Assembly: GCA_036821485.1 (NCBI GenBank)
Contig: DAISJM010000019.1
Span: 1-62,038, forward strand
Length of the DNA stretch: 62,038 nucleotides
Origin: DAISJM01 sp036821485
GTDB taxonomy: Bacteria > Verrucomicrobiota > Kiritimatiellia > CAIQIC01 > JAGNIJ01
Direction of reading: 5' to 3'
Within the stretch, counting starts at the first letter, position 1. Each line of letters begins with the position of its first letter. Under the pieces are notes generated by a model. The model did no database searches. It worked only from the letters and a program-made list of their open reading frames with translations, and was not told the origin of the DNA. Both the position numbers and the translations under genes were made by a program. Shown here in pieces: positions 25,476 to 33,049 of this stretch.

Positions 25476-26534
25476 ATGCATCTGAGAACCATTGAATGGA
25501 TTTCCGACCACGACACAGGCCCGGTGCCGGGCCGCGTGCGATTCATCGATCAGACTCGGTTGCCGCTGGACCTGGTCTATGTAGAGAGCGTCGACGTGCG
25601 CGAGATCTGGCAGGCCATCAAGACGCTGCAGGTCCGTGGCGCGCCGGCGATCGGCGTGGCCGGCGCCATGGGCGTGGCGGTGGCGGTTCAAGCAGCGACC
25701 GGGACGGCGGGTGAGCTTGTCCGCGTCGCGCATGAGGCGGCGGATTATCTCGCCACGTCGCGGCCCACGGCGGCGAATCTTTTCTGGGCGCTCGACCGGA
25801 TGAAGAAGAAAGCTGCGGCACTGGCGCATCAACCGGCCGATGCCGTGAAGCGCGGTCTGGTTGACGAGGCGATGGGTATTCGCGACGAGGACGCCGCGAA
25901 GTGTCACGCCATTGGCCGCCATGGCGCGACACTGCTGAAGCACGGGCAGACCGTGCTCACGCACTGCAATGCGGGCGGGCTCGCAACGGCGGAATACGGC
26001 ACGGCTTTGGCTCCGGTCTACGTTGCGAAGGAGCAGGGGAAGACGATTCGAGTGTTTGCCGACGAAACCCGTCCGCTTCTGCAGGGCGCGCGCTTGACCG
26101 CGTGGGAATTGCTGCAGGAAGGGATCGACGTCACGCTGATCTGCGACAACACGGCCGCGCAGGTGATGAAAGAAGGGAGGGTCGATGCGGTGTTGGTCGG
26201 CTCGGACCGGATCGCCGCAAACGGCGATGCGGCCAACAAGATCGGCACCTATGGGTTGGCGCTGGCCGCGCACGCGCATGGCGTGCCGTTTTATGTGCTC
26301 GCGCCGACGACAACGTTCGACCTTTCCATCGAGTCGGGCGACGGGATTCCGATTGAGCATCGCGACGGGACCGAGGTGACGCACGGCTTTGGACGGCAGA
26401 CCGCGCCTGACGGCGTGCAGGTGTACTCGCCCGCGTTTGACGTCACTCCCGCGAAGTTGATTGCGGCGATTGTCTGCGAAAATGGCATTGCCCGCCCGCC
26501 TTACAAAGAAAGCCTACGGAAGTTGTTGGGGTAG
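25476..26534 (+). CDS. mtnA: S-methyl-5-thioribose-1-phosphate isomerase MtnA
   Basis: 352 residues. MtnA isomerises methylthioribose-1-phosphate to methylthioribulose-1-phosphate in methionine salvage. The substrate loop TLQVRGAPAIGVAGAMGVAV, catalytic Cys164 in LTHCNAGGLATAEYGTAL, and catalytic Asp244 in LVGSDRIAANGDAANKIGTY are all intact. PTTTFDLSIESGDGIPIE is also characteristic. A GGAGCAG ribosome binding site precedes the ATG. The other salvage genes are not in the window. Paralogous eIF2B-like or ribose-1,5-bisphosphate isomerases are less likely given the full motif set. Confidence 0.95.
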   Translation: MHLRTIEWISDHDTGPVPGRVRFIDQTRLPLDLVYVESVDVREIWQAIKTLQVRGAPAIGVAGAMGVAVAVQAATGTAGELVRVAHEAADYLATSRPTAANLFWALDRMKKKAAALAHQPADAVKRGLVDEAMGIRDEDAAKCHAIGRHGATLLKHGQTVLTHCNAGGLATAEYGTALAPVYVAKEQGKTIRVFADETRPLLQGARLTAWELLQEGIDVTLICDNTAAQVMKEGRVDAVLVGSDRIAANGDAANKIGTYGLALAAHAHGVPFYVLAPTTTFDLSIESGDGIPIEHRDGTEVTHGFGRQTAPDGVQVYSPAFDVTPAKLIAAIVCENGIARPPYKESLRKLLG

Positions 26535-26623
26535 CGGCGCATTTGCAGGGCCTGGGCTTGTCGCAGGCCTTTCGTGGCCGCCGGCGAGCGGCGGCCCTAC
26601 ACCGGGCGGATAGAGAGGGATAC

Positions 26624-27568
26624 ATGACCACGTTGAAACAAGTGGGTGAGCGGGGTTTGATCCGGCGGCTGGCGAAGCTTCTTCCGTCGCGCGATGACGT
26701 GCGGGTCGGCATCGGTGACGACGTGGCGGTCGTGCACGTGGAGGGCACGCACACGGATTTGCTACTCACGTCGGATGCGGTGATCGAAGGCACGCATTTT
26801 CTGCCGCGTACTCCGGCGGCGCAGATTGGTCACAAGGCGATCGGCCGCGCGTTGAGCGATATGGCCGCGATGGGCGGCGAGCCGCTCTGGGGATTGATCG
26901 ACCTCGTGGCGCCCTCGAAGACGCCGGTGAAGCGGGTGGAGGACATCTATCGTGGCGCGGCGCGCCTCGCGAAGAAGTACGGGCTCGCGATCATCGGCGG
27001 TGATACGACGCAGGGGGCGAAACTGGAGCTTCACGTTTTTGCAGCCGGGCAGGTGCAGCAGCGTGCAGCGGTTCTTCGTTCGGGTGCGCGGCCGGGCGAT
27101 GCGATTTACGTCACGGGCGAACTCGGTGGCAGCCTTGCCGGCAAGCATCTCCGATTCGACCCGCGCATCGAAGAAGGACTGTGGCTTCGCGAGAGTGGAT
27201 GGGCGGGCGCAATGATCGATGTCAGCGATGGGTTGGTGACCGATCTCGGTCACATCACCGGGAGCAGCGGTGTGGGAGCGGAACTTGATGGTGCTGCGAT
27301 TCCCATATCCGTTGCTGCGCGGCGTGTTGGCGGTGGGCGTACGCCGTTGGAACACGCGCTCTTCGACGGGGAAGACTTCGAACTGCTGTTCACCGTGGCG
27401 GCCGACAAGGAAACGGCATTTCTGTCGTCATGGCGGGACACCTTCCAACTCCGCTGTACGCGCGTCGGTCGAATCACCAACAAGAAGGGCCGAATCACGC
27501 TGGCGGATGGGGCGGGCCCCGGAAAGCCGCTGGCGGACCTTGGTTTCGAACACTTTCGGCGCGGTTAG
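26624..27568 (+). CDS. thiL: Thiamine-monophosphate kinase ThiL
   Basis: 314 residues from the ATG after AGAGGGA. ThiL phosphorylates thiamine monophosphate to the pyrophosphate cofactor with ATP. Motifs: GERGLIRRLAK, VRVGIGDDVAVV (Mg/ATP-binding Asp pair), LLLTSDAVIEGTHF, IGRALSDMAAMGGEP, YGLAIIGGDTTQG, GAMIDVSDGLVTDL and FDGEDFELLFTV. The length and order match the PurM-like superfamily. It lies 89 nt downstream of mtnA in the same direction. Confidence 0.94.
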   Translation: MTTLKQVGERGLIRRLAKLLPSRDDVRVGIGDDVAVVHVEGTHTDLLLTSDAVIEGTHFLPRTPAAQIGHKAIGRALSDMAAMGGEPLWGLIDLVAPSKTPVKRVEDIYRGAARLAKKYGLAIIGGDTTQGAKLELHVFAAGQVQQRAAVLRSGARPGDAIYVTGELGGSLAGKHLRFDPRIEEGLWLRESGWAGAMIDVSDGLVTDLGHITGSSGVGAELDGAAIPISVAARRVGGGRTPLEHALFDGEDFELLFTVAADKETAFLSSWRDTFQLRCTRVGRITNKKGRITLADGAGPGKPLADLGFEHFRRG

Positions 27569-27644
27569 GGCGTTTCCGTTCGGGTTTGACGCTCCGCGAA
27601 AAAACTGCACACTCTGCTGCTCGGTCCGCAGGACCGATATCCTT

Positions 27645-28442
27645 ATGAAACTTGAAGAGACCAGGGTCATCGAGCATCGCGAAATTCAGGGCGGGTATCG
27701 CCTGCTGGTGCTGCTTGCGCCCGTGATCGCGCCGCAGGTGCGGCCGGGCCAGTTCGTGCACCTTCGCGTGCCGCATCTGGAGGCCGCCGTGCTGCGTCGG
27801 CCGTTCAGCGTCTACGACGCGCGCCACGACAGGATATCCATCCTCTATAAGGACGTGGGACACGGCACCGGAACGATGAAGTATCTTCATGCCGGCGAGG
27901 CGCTCAGCCTGATCGGCCCGCTTGGCCATGGGTTTCCGATGTGTGGCGAGGGTCATATCCCGGTGCTTGTGGCGGGTGGTTACGGCATGGCGGCGCTTTA
28001 TCTCGGTGCGCGGCAATCGCCGGTGAAAGGTGTGGCGTTTTTCGGCGGCCGGACATCGGCGGACATCCTCTGCGTGAAGGAATTCGAAGCGCTGGGGTGG
28101 GAAGTGCGCGTCAGCACGGAGGACGGCAGCCTGGGTTCGCGCGGCATGGTCACCGAGGCGGTGGATGCGTGGCTGCAGAGCGACCGGGGCGATAGCGTTC
28201 CCGAGTTTTTCGCGTGCGGGCCCAACGGCATGTTGAAGGCGGTCGGAGACCGCGCAATCGCGGGTGGGTGGACGGCGTGGATATCGATGGACCGTCACAT
28301 GGGCTGCGGCGTCGGCGCCTGCCTGACCTGCGTCCAGAAGATCAAGACGCCGGACGGCGGCTGGGTCTGGGAGCGCTGCTGCAAAGAGGGTCCGGTTTTT
28401 GAGTGCAGAAAAGTGGTGTGGGAAGAGAAACCTGAAGCCTGA
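27645..28442 (+). CDS. pyrK: Dihydroorotate dehydrogenase electron-transfer subunit PyrK
   Basis: 265 residues. PyrK passes electrons from class 1B dihydroorotate dehydrogenase to NAD via FAD and a [2Fe-2S] centre. The flavin-binding RRPFSVYDA, the phosphate loop YKDVGHGTGTMKYLHAGE, and the iron-sulfur cysteines in MGCGVGACLTCVQK plus a fourth downstream (RCCKEG) identify it. FACGPNGMLKAV is the NAD-domain motif. It is directly followed by pyrD, its partner, with a heptad repeat across the junction. The ATG at 27645 starts right at the homology. Confidence 0.93.
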   Translation: MKLEETRVIEHREIQGGYRLLVLLAPVIAPQVRPGQFVHLRVPHLEAAVLRRPFSVYDARHDRISILYKDVGHGTGTMKYLHAGEALSLIGPLGHGFPMCGEGHIPVLVAGGYGMAALYLGARQSPVKGVAFFGGRTSADILCVKEFEALGWEVRVSTEDGSLGSRGMVTEAVDAWLQSDRGDSVPEFFACGPNGMLKAVGDRAIAGGWTAWISMDRHMGCGVGACLTCVQKIKTPDGGWVWERCCKEGPVFECRKVVWEEKPEA

Positions 28443-28472
28443 AATTTGAAACTGGAAACTTGAAACTCGACA
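28431..28472. repeat. 7-nt tandem repeat (YYTGAAA) across the pyrK-pyrD junction
   Basis: Six heptamers in register: CCTGAAG, CCTGAAA, TTTGAAA, CTGGAAA, CTTGAAA, CTCGACA. The tract includes the last codons and stop of pyrK (28440-28442) and the TTG start of pyrD (28460). Because the unit is not a multiple of three, unit gain or loss would shift the frame at the pyrD start. Confidence 0.75.
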
Positions 28473-29374
28473 CATCCATTCAGCTTGGCTCTCTCCGTAT
28501 GCGCAATCCCGTCACGGTGGCGTCGGGCACGTTCGGCTATGGGCCGGAGTATGCGGACTTGGTCGATCTGAACAAGCTCGGCGCGATCGTGGTGAAGGGC
28601 ATTTCGCCCGAACCGGTGAAGGGCAATCCGCCGCCGCGCACGGTCGAGGTGGCGAGTGGTTTGATCAATGCCATCGGCTTGCAGAATCCCGGTGCCCGCG
28701 GCTTCATCGAAACCTATCTTCCGTTTCTCCGGCGATATGACGTGCCGGTGGTGGTCAATATTTGGGGCCGTACGACGGAGGATTACGAGCACGTGGCCGA
28801 GGTGCTTGGGGCCGAAGAGGGTGTGGCCGCTCTCGAGGTCAACGTTTCCTGCCCTAACATCAAGGAAGGCAGCTGTCTCTTTGGTACGAACCCTGAGATG
28901 TTCAAGCGTGTGGTCTCCGGCGTCCGGGCGAAGACAGCGAAGCCGATGATCGTGAAATTGGCGCCTGACCTGTATCGCGTCCGCGAGTTTGCGGTGTTCG
29001 CGGAGGAGTGCGGCGCGGATGCGGTCTCGCTGATCAACTCGATCCCGGCGATGGCGATCGATGTCGAGACGCGGCGGGCGAAACTGGGCAACATCACCGG
29101 CGGTCTGTCGGGTCCGGCGATTCATCCGATCGCAGTGAAGATGGTTTGGGAAGTCGCGAAGGCCGTCAAGATTCCGCTGATCGCGATGGGTGGCATCACG
29201 AGGGCGGAGGATGCGATCGAGTTCCTGTTGGCCGGCGCAACGGCGGTGGCCGTGGGTACGGCCAATTTTACACATCCCGCCACGGCACTCGAAGTGGTGG
29301 CCGGCATTGAAGCCTACCTGGCACGGCACGGCCTCGCGAGCGTGCGCGAACTGGTCGGGGGTTTCCGGCCATGA
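28460..29374 (+). CDS. pyrD: Dihydroorotate dehydrogenase class 1B catalytic subunit PyrD
   Basis: 304 residues starting at a TTG, the only start in frame that matches the family N-terminus (KLDTSIQLGSLRMRNPVTVA). It oxidises dihydroorotate to orotate with FMN in pyrimidine synthesis. Catalytic Cys lies in ALEVNVSCPNIKEG (about residue 131); FMN contacts are in ASGTFGYG, NAIGLQNPG, IVKLAPD and IAMGGITRAEDA, with VGTANF near the phosphate site. The Cys and the pyrK partner show class 1B. No purine-rich ribosome binding site is obvious apart from the GGAAACT within the heptad tract. The stop overlaps the next gene by 4 nt (ATGA). Confidence 0.95.
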   Translation: MKLDTSIQLGSLRMRNPVTVASGTFGYGPEYADLVDLNKLGAIVVKGISPEPVKGNPPPRTVEVASGLINAIGLQNPGARGFIETYLPFLRRYDVPVVVNIWGRTTEDYEHVAEVLGAEEGVAALEVNVSCPNIKEGSCLFGTNPEMFKRVVSGVRAKTAKPMIVKLAPDLYRVREFAVFAEECGADAVSLINSIPAMAIDVETRRAKLGNITGGLSGPAIHPIAVKMVWEVAKAVKIPLIAMGGITRAEDAIEFLLAGATAVAVGTANFTHPATALEVVAGIEAYLARHGLASVRELVGGFRP

Positions 29375-31035
29375 AGTTTCCGAAACGCTCCCCGCTCTTC
29401 TGGATCGTGGTCGCGCTCTTTGCAGGGCTGACGATCTGGTGGACCCTGTTCGTGCCGTATGCGCCGGAGCAAATCTGGAAGGCGATTCCCGCCGAGGCGG
29501 TCTTTGTCAGCGAGCACCGGAATCTGGCGGCGCGATGGGATGCCTTTTCGCGGAATCCCTTCACGCGCAGTCTGCTCACGACGGTGGGTCTGACCCCGCC
29601 GACGTTGCAGAATCTCTCGCGTGATCCGGAGTCCAAGAAATGGCTCGACGCGTTGACGGCGCGGGATTCCGTGTTGGCCTTTGTGCCGCAGTTGGGTGCC
29701 TATCGCGAGCCGGCGTGGGTTTTCGCGAGTTGGATAGGCGGGCGGAGCCAGCGGCTGCGTTGGAGTTTGGCATGGCAACGTGGCGGTGGATTCAAGCGTG
29801 GCCCGGCGCATCACGGTCGCGCGTACTGGGTGGTGGAGGATCTGGATATCGGCGGTGATCACAGGCTCACCATCGCCTTTGTCGAGGGCATGCTGGTTGG
29901 TTGCCTGTCGCGCCATCCGGAGGCGATTCTGGAAGTGCTCGACACCTACGATGGCCTGATGCCGTCGGTGGCAGATGTTCGGAACATGAGCGTGCGCGGG
30001 CCGTGGTGTACGGATCCCGTGGCGCCCGATCGCGGCTGGTTCGACCCTGCATCGCTTGAGCGTCCGCGACCGGTGGATTCCAAATTGGTTGCCTACGAGT
30101 TTTCAGAATTGCTGCCGGACACGCTGGCCGGACAGATTTGCGGAGCGGCGCCGTTTGCCTTCGCGCAATCCACGACCCCCCGGCTGAAGGCAGATGGTCT
30201 TGAGGAGGTGTTGGGCGAGTTGCCGCAGGCCGTTGTCATCGCGCGCACGGCCATGGTGTTGCCCGCGCTCGAGGAAGAGAAGAATCCGTTCTGGGTGCGG
30301 CAGTGCGCGGAATTGATCCGCGGGCAGAAAGCCTCGACGGTGATGCTGGCCGTGTTGGGCGACGACTACAGTGGACGGTTCCACGGCATCCGTGTGCCGA
30401 CGCTGTTGATCGGCATTCCGGCGGCGCAGCCGGATGCGGCGGTGGAGTGGGTTCCGCAGGCGTTCGACCGGCTGAATGCGAGGTATCGCTGTGGACTGAT
30501 TTCGCGCGAGCTGGCCGCGGGTGAGCAGCGGTTCTATGTCGTGGAGGGTACGGTTTCCAGCAACTCGGCCGCGCTGACACTCGATGAGCGTCCGGCGTAT
30601 GCGGTGGTGGGCAAGTGGCTGCTGTTCTCCAGTAATCTTGAGGCCCTGCGCAAGGTCGCGGCCTTTGCGAATCGTGGCGGCTCGCAGGCGGCGGGCACGC
30701 CGGTCTGGGCGCGCAGCATGAATGAGACTCCGGCCCCTGCGTATGGATGGATTGATCTTGCGCGTGGCGGAAAGAATCTGCGCCTCGCGGTCACCACGTA
30801 TTCCCTCAAGCTGTTGCTGGAGGATCCGCGCGGGACGTATCGCGTAAGGCAGCAACTGAACGATGCGAAGGCCTGGATCGATGCGCTGATGCCGCTGCAG
30901 ATCTGTCGGTTCTGGGTTCGCTCCGACGGTGTTATGATGGAAGGCAAATTCCGGATGGGAAAGGATGAGCTGGCCGAGCCCAGGGAGAACGGTTCGGTTG
31001 TCAGCACGAATCTTGAACGCACGGTTACCAAATAG
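29371..31035 (+). CDS. Uncharacterised membrane-anchored protein
   Basis: 554 residues, overlapping pyrD by 4 nt. One N-terminal transmembrane helix (about 9-28, FWIVVALFAGLTIWWTLFV) is followed by a large soluble, presumably periplasmic part. Motifs such as AIPAEAVFVSEHRNLAARWD near residue 40 and a repeated alpha/beta texture recall DUF3352-like proteins found in PVC genomes, but I cannot assign it firmly. No catalytic signature is visible. It is placed between pyrD and pgpA in the same transcript. Confidence 0.6.
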   Translation: MKFPKRSPLFWIVVALFAGLTIWWTLFVPYAPEQIWKAIPAEAVFVSEHRNLAARWDAFSRNPFTRSLLTTVGLTPPTLQNLSRDPESKKWLDALTARDSVLAFVPQLGAYREPAWVFASWIGGRSQRLRWSLAWQRGGGFKRGPAHHGRAYWVVEDLDIGGDHRLTIAFVEGMLVGCLSRHPEAILEVLDTYDGLMPSVADVRNMSVRGPWCTDPVAPDRGWFDPASLERPRPVDSKLVAYEFSELLPDTLAGQICGAAPFAFAQSTTPRLKADGLEEVLGELPQAVVIARTAMVLPALEEEKNPFWVRQCAELIRGQKASTVMLAVLGDDYSGRFHGIRVPTLLIGIPAAQPDAAVEWVPQAFDRLNARYRCGLISRELAAGEQRFYVVEGTVSSNSAALTLDERPAYAVVGKWLLFSSNLEALRKVAAFANRGGSQAAGTPVWARSMNETPAPAYGWIDLARGGKNLRLAVTTYSLKLLLEDPRGTYRVRQQLNDAKAWIDALMPLQICRFWVRSDGVMMEGKFRMGKDELAEPRENGSVVSTNLERTVTK

Positions 31036-31039
31036 GTTC

Positions 31040-31504
31040 ATGACAAAGCTGGCCGTTTGGCTGGCGACGGGACTCGGCGCGGGCTACAGCCCCTTTGCGC
31101 CCGGCACGGTCGGGACACTGTGGGGTGTGCTCATCGCATGGGCGGTGAATTCCTCTGTGACGGCGTGGTGGCAGCAGGCGGCGATCAGCGTCGTGCTGAT
31201 TGTGGTCGCCCTTCCGTTGTGCAGCATTGGCGAAGCTCAGGCGGGTTCCAAGGATCCGCACTGCGTGGTGGCCGACGAGTACGCGACGTTTCCCCTGTGC
31301 GTGATTGGTCTGCCGGCATCGCCCGCGATTTTTGCGGTGGCGTTCGTCGTGCACCGCGTGCTGGACATCATCAAGCCTCCGCCCGCGCGCCAGATTCAGG
31401 TGTTGCCACGCGGCTGGGGCATCATGCTCGACGACGTCATCTCATCGCTGTACGCCCTCGCCATCAATCACGCCGTGTATAGTTTCATTCTGCAGCGGAT
31501 ATAG
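31040..31504 (+). CDS. pgpA: Phosphatidylglycerophosphatase A
   Basis: 154 residues, four hydrophobic helices. PgpA dephosphorylates phosphatidylglycerophosphate to phosphatidylglycerol at the inner membrane. The motif GAGYSPFAPGTVGTLWGV, the acidic VVADEYATFPL and the C-terminal GWGIMLDDVISSLYALAI, which hold the Mg-binding acidic residues, identify it. It begins 4 nt after the stop of the preceding gene, and ends the rightward operon that began at 23542. Paired hairpins follow. Confidence 0.93.
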   Translation: MTKLAVWLATGLGAGYSPFAPGTVGTLWGVLIAWAVNSSVTAWWQQAAISVVLIVVALPLCSIGEAQAGSKDPHCVVADEYATFPLCVIGLPASPAIFAVAFVVHRVLDIIKPPPARQIQVLPRGWGIMLDDVISSLYALAINHAVYSFILQRI

Positions 31505-31526
31505 CGGAGGGAGCGGGGGTGGTATC

Positions 31527-31588
31527 CCTGCCGCCTTGCGCGGCAGGATGCAGAATTTGAGCTCCCGTGGCACGAGGCCACGGGGAGC
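31527..31588. terminator. Two adjacent hairpins between convergent genes
   Basis: Stem 1 is CCTGCCGC/GCGGCAGG (31527-31534 with 31540-31547). Stem 2 is GCTCCCGTGGC/GCCACGGGGAGC (31561-31571 with 31577-31588), with one bulge. They lie between the stops of pgpA and the leftward PilP-like gene, so they could end transcription in both directions, although there is no long T-tract. Confidence 0.5.
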
Positions 31589-31596
31589 CGCGAAGG

Positions 31597-32151
31597 CTAC
31601 TGCTTGTTGACTTCCAGCTTGGAAAAGGACGCTCCCTTGGCGCTGATGGAGTCGATGCGCCAAGTATACTTGCGTCCGTCGTAGACCGTGGAGATGGCGT
31701 CCTTCTCGCTGCAGATCTGGTTGTTGATCACGGCCATGTAACCGCCCGCGCCCTTCTTCATGATGCCCTTCACGTTCACCTGCTTTAGCGCTTCGTCCCA
31801 CTTCGGCGGTATCTCCACCACGACAGGTTTAGTGGGTTCATCTGTCTTCTTCACCACCTTGCTTTTTGGCGGAGGTGGTTTGTAGCCGACAGGCCAGAAC
31901 GGGTCGCGGAGTTCCGGGGGTGCGGACGTAACGGATGTATCCGCGGCTTCTTCGGCTGCAGCCGACGCTCCCGAGGGGAGAGGGAGTTCAACATTGATCT
32001 CCGTGGGCTGCGGTTGTGGAGCCGAGGGTCCATCGTAGGCGGGTGTTGGCCCATCACGAGGCGGCGGGGGACGGTCGTCCTGCGCCATAGATGCAAGTGC
32101 GGCACCCAGCCAAAGCAGGACCAGCACATGGACGAGTTTCGAAATCCTCAT
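31597..32151 (-). CDS. Periplasmic PilP/GspC-like pilus or secretion accessory protein
   Basis: 184 residues from the ATG 8 nt after GAGGGTGA. A signal peptide (MRISKLVHVLVLLWLGAALA) is followed by a Pro/Ala-rich stretch, the segment RDPFWPVGYKPPPP, and a small beta-rich C-terminal domain (VNVKGIMKKGAGGYMAVINN ... YTWRIDSIS). A G-x-M-x-x-x-x-x-x-AVIN-x-x-x-x-x-x-D pattern with a following Y-x-W is what PilP and similar HR domains look like. It is divergent from the prepilin genes and likely belongs with that system as the periplasmic link to the secretin. Assignment is by pattern only. Confidence 0.5.
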   Translation of the reverse strand: MRISKLVHVLVLLWLGAALASMAQDDRPPPPRDGPTPAYDGPSAPQPQPTEINVELPLPSGASAAAEEAADTSVTSAPPELRDPFWPVGYKPPPPKSKVVKKTDEPTKPVVVEIPPKWDEALKQVNVKGIMKKGAGGYMAVINNQICSEKDAISTVYDGRKYTWRIDSISAKGASFSKLEVNKQ

Positions 32152-32622
32152 ACCGTCGTCACCCTCAATGTCTTGATGAAGCATGGATTATTCCATCGCG
32201 CACATCAAGCGGCTTGTGCCTGCCAACAAGACGTCTCACGCGAACATACACGCAACTGATGATCAAAGTTCAGTGACGGAAGCCGGTCGGCACGAGACAT
32301 GCGAGGAGAGGAACAGGAGTCGGCCGTTGCGAGTGAATCAACGCAGGGTCTGCTGGTCGACATGTGCGTTGGAGATGGACGGGTGCTTGGATGAACATAA
32401 AAACCTTGACGCACGGCATTTCGCATATTTGCAAACACATGACTTTTGAACCTTCAATTCCCGGTGTGGATTGCGATTCAAACGTTGGCTTGAGCAGGTT
32501 CGTGGGCGCTCTTTCCCATAAACAGCTTTAGGGGTAGTTATTGGGAACAAGGCACGGAATGTGCTTATAAAGAGGATGGGGTATCAGGCGACAGCCTGGA
32601 TAAACAATGGGGAGCGACTGAA
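32152..32622. other. 471-nt intergenic region before the prepilin genes
   Basis: This is visibly more AT-rich than its surroundings. It contains no credible ORF on either strand; the short frames overlap each other and lack homology or ribosome binding sites. The one structured element I see is the sigma-54-like site at 32551-32566. It presumably holds divergent promoters for the PilP-like and prepilin genes. Confidence 0.6.
32551..32566 (+). promoter_or_regulatory. Candidate sigma-54 (-24/-12) promoter for the prepilin operon
   Basis: GGCACGGAATGTGCTT has GG and GC exactly 10 nt apart and matches the TGGCACG-N4-TTGCW consensus except at the first T and the first T of TTGC. Transcription would begin near 32576, 47 nt before the first prepilin ATG. 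Pilin genes in other bacteria are often sigma-54/PilR controlled. No enhancer-binding regulator is in the window. Confidence 0.45.
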
Positions 32623-33042
32623 ATGACAAGAAGCGTCACAAAGCGAGTGCAGAGGAGCGGGTTCACGCTCTTGGAAGTACTCATGACGTTGTTCCTGCTC
32701 ATGATCATTCTGGCCGGTGCGTTTTCGGTCATGGTGCGAGCGGCTGATCTGAGTCGATCGGCCCGCAACCACTATATTGCGATCAACCTGGCAAAGAACC
32801 GTCTCGAGAGGGCGCGGAACTTTGCCTATGGCGATCTGAATCTGCTGACGGAGACCAAGGTGGTGATCGACGACAATGGCACGCCGGATACGAAGGGTCG
32901 GTTCCGGCGGTCGACGGTGGTCAATACGAACTACGCTCTGAATCTTACGGAAATCTCCGTGACCGTGGATGTGCGAGGTGGTCATACGGGAACGTTTGGC
33001 ACGGAGAAGGAGACGGTCGCGTCGCTCTTTACGACGTACTAG
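32623..33042 (+). CDS. Type IV prepilin / pseudopilin (PilV/GspI-like)
   Basis: 139 residues. The short basic leader MTRSVTKRVQRSG is followed by FTLLEVLMTLFLLMIILAGA: Gly at -1, Phe at +1 and Glu at +5, the signature cut and N-methylated by a prepilin peptidase. The hydrophobic helix is followed by a small variable domain (NLAKNRLERARNF). Size and N-terminus fit a minor pilin of the PilV/GspI group. The next prepilin gene starts 7 nt later. It probably helps prime assembly of a pilus or pseudopilus fibre. Confidence 0.87.
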   Translation: MTRSVTKRVQRSGFTLLEVLMTLFLLMIILAGAFSVMVRAADLSRSARNHYIAINLAKNRLERARNFAYGDLNLLTETKVVIDDNGTPDTKGRFRRSTVVNTNYALNLTEISVTVDVRGGHTGTFGTEKETVASLFTTY

Positions 33043-33049
33043 GTGCAAC

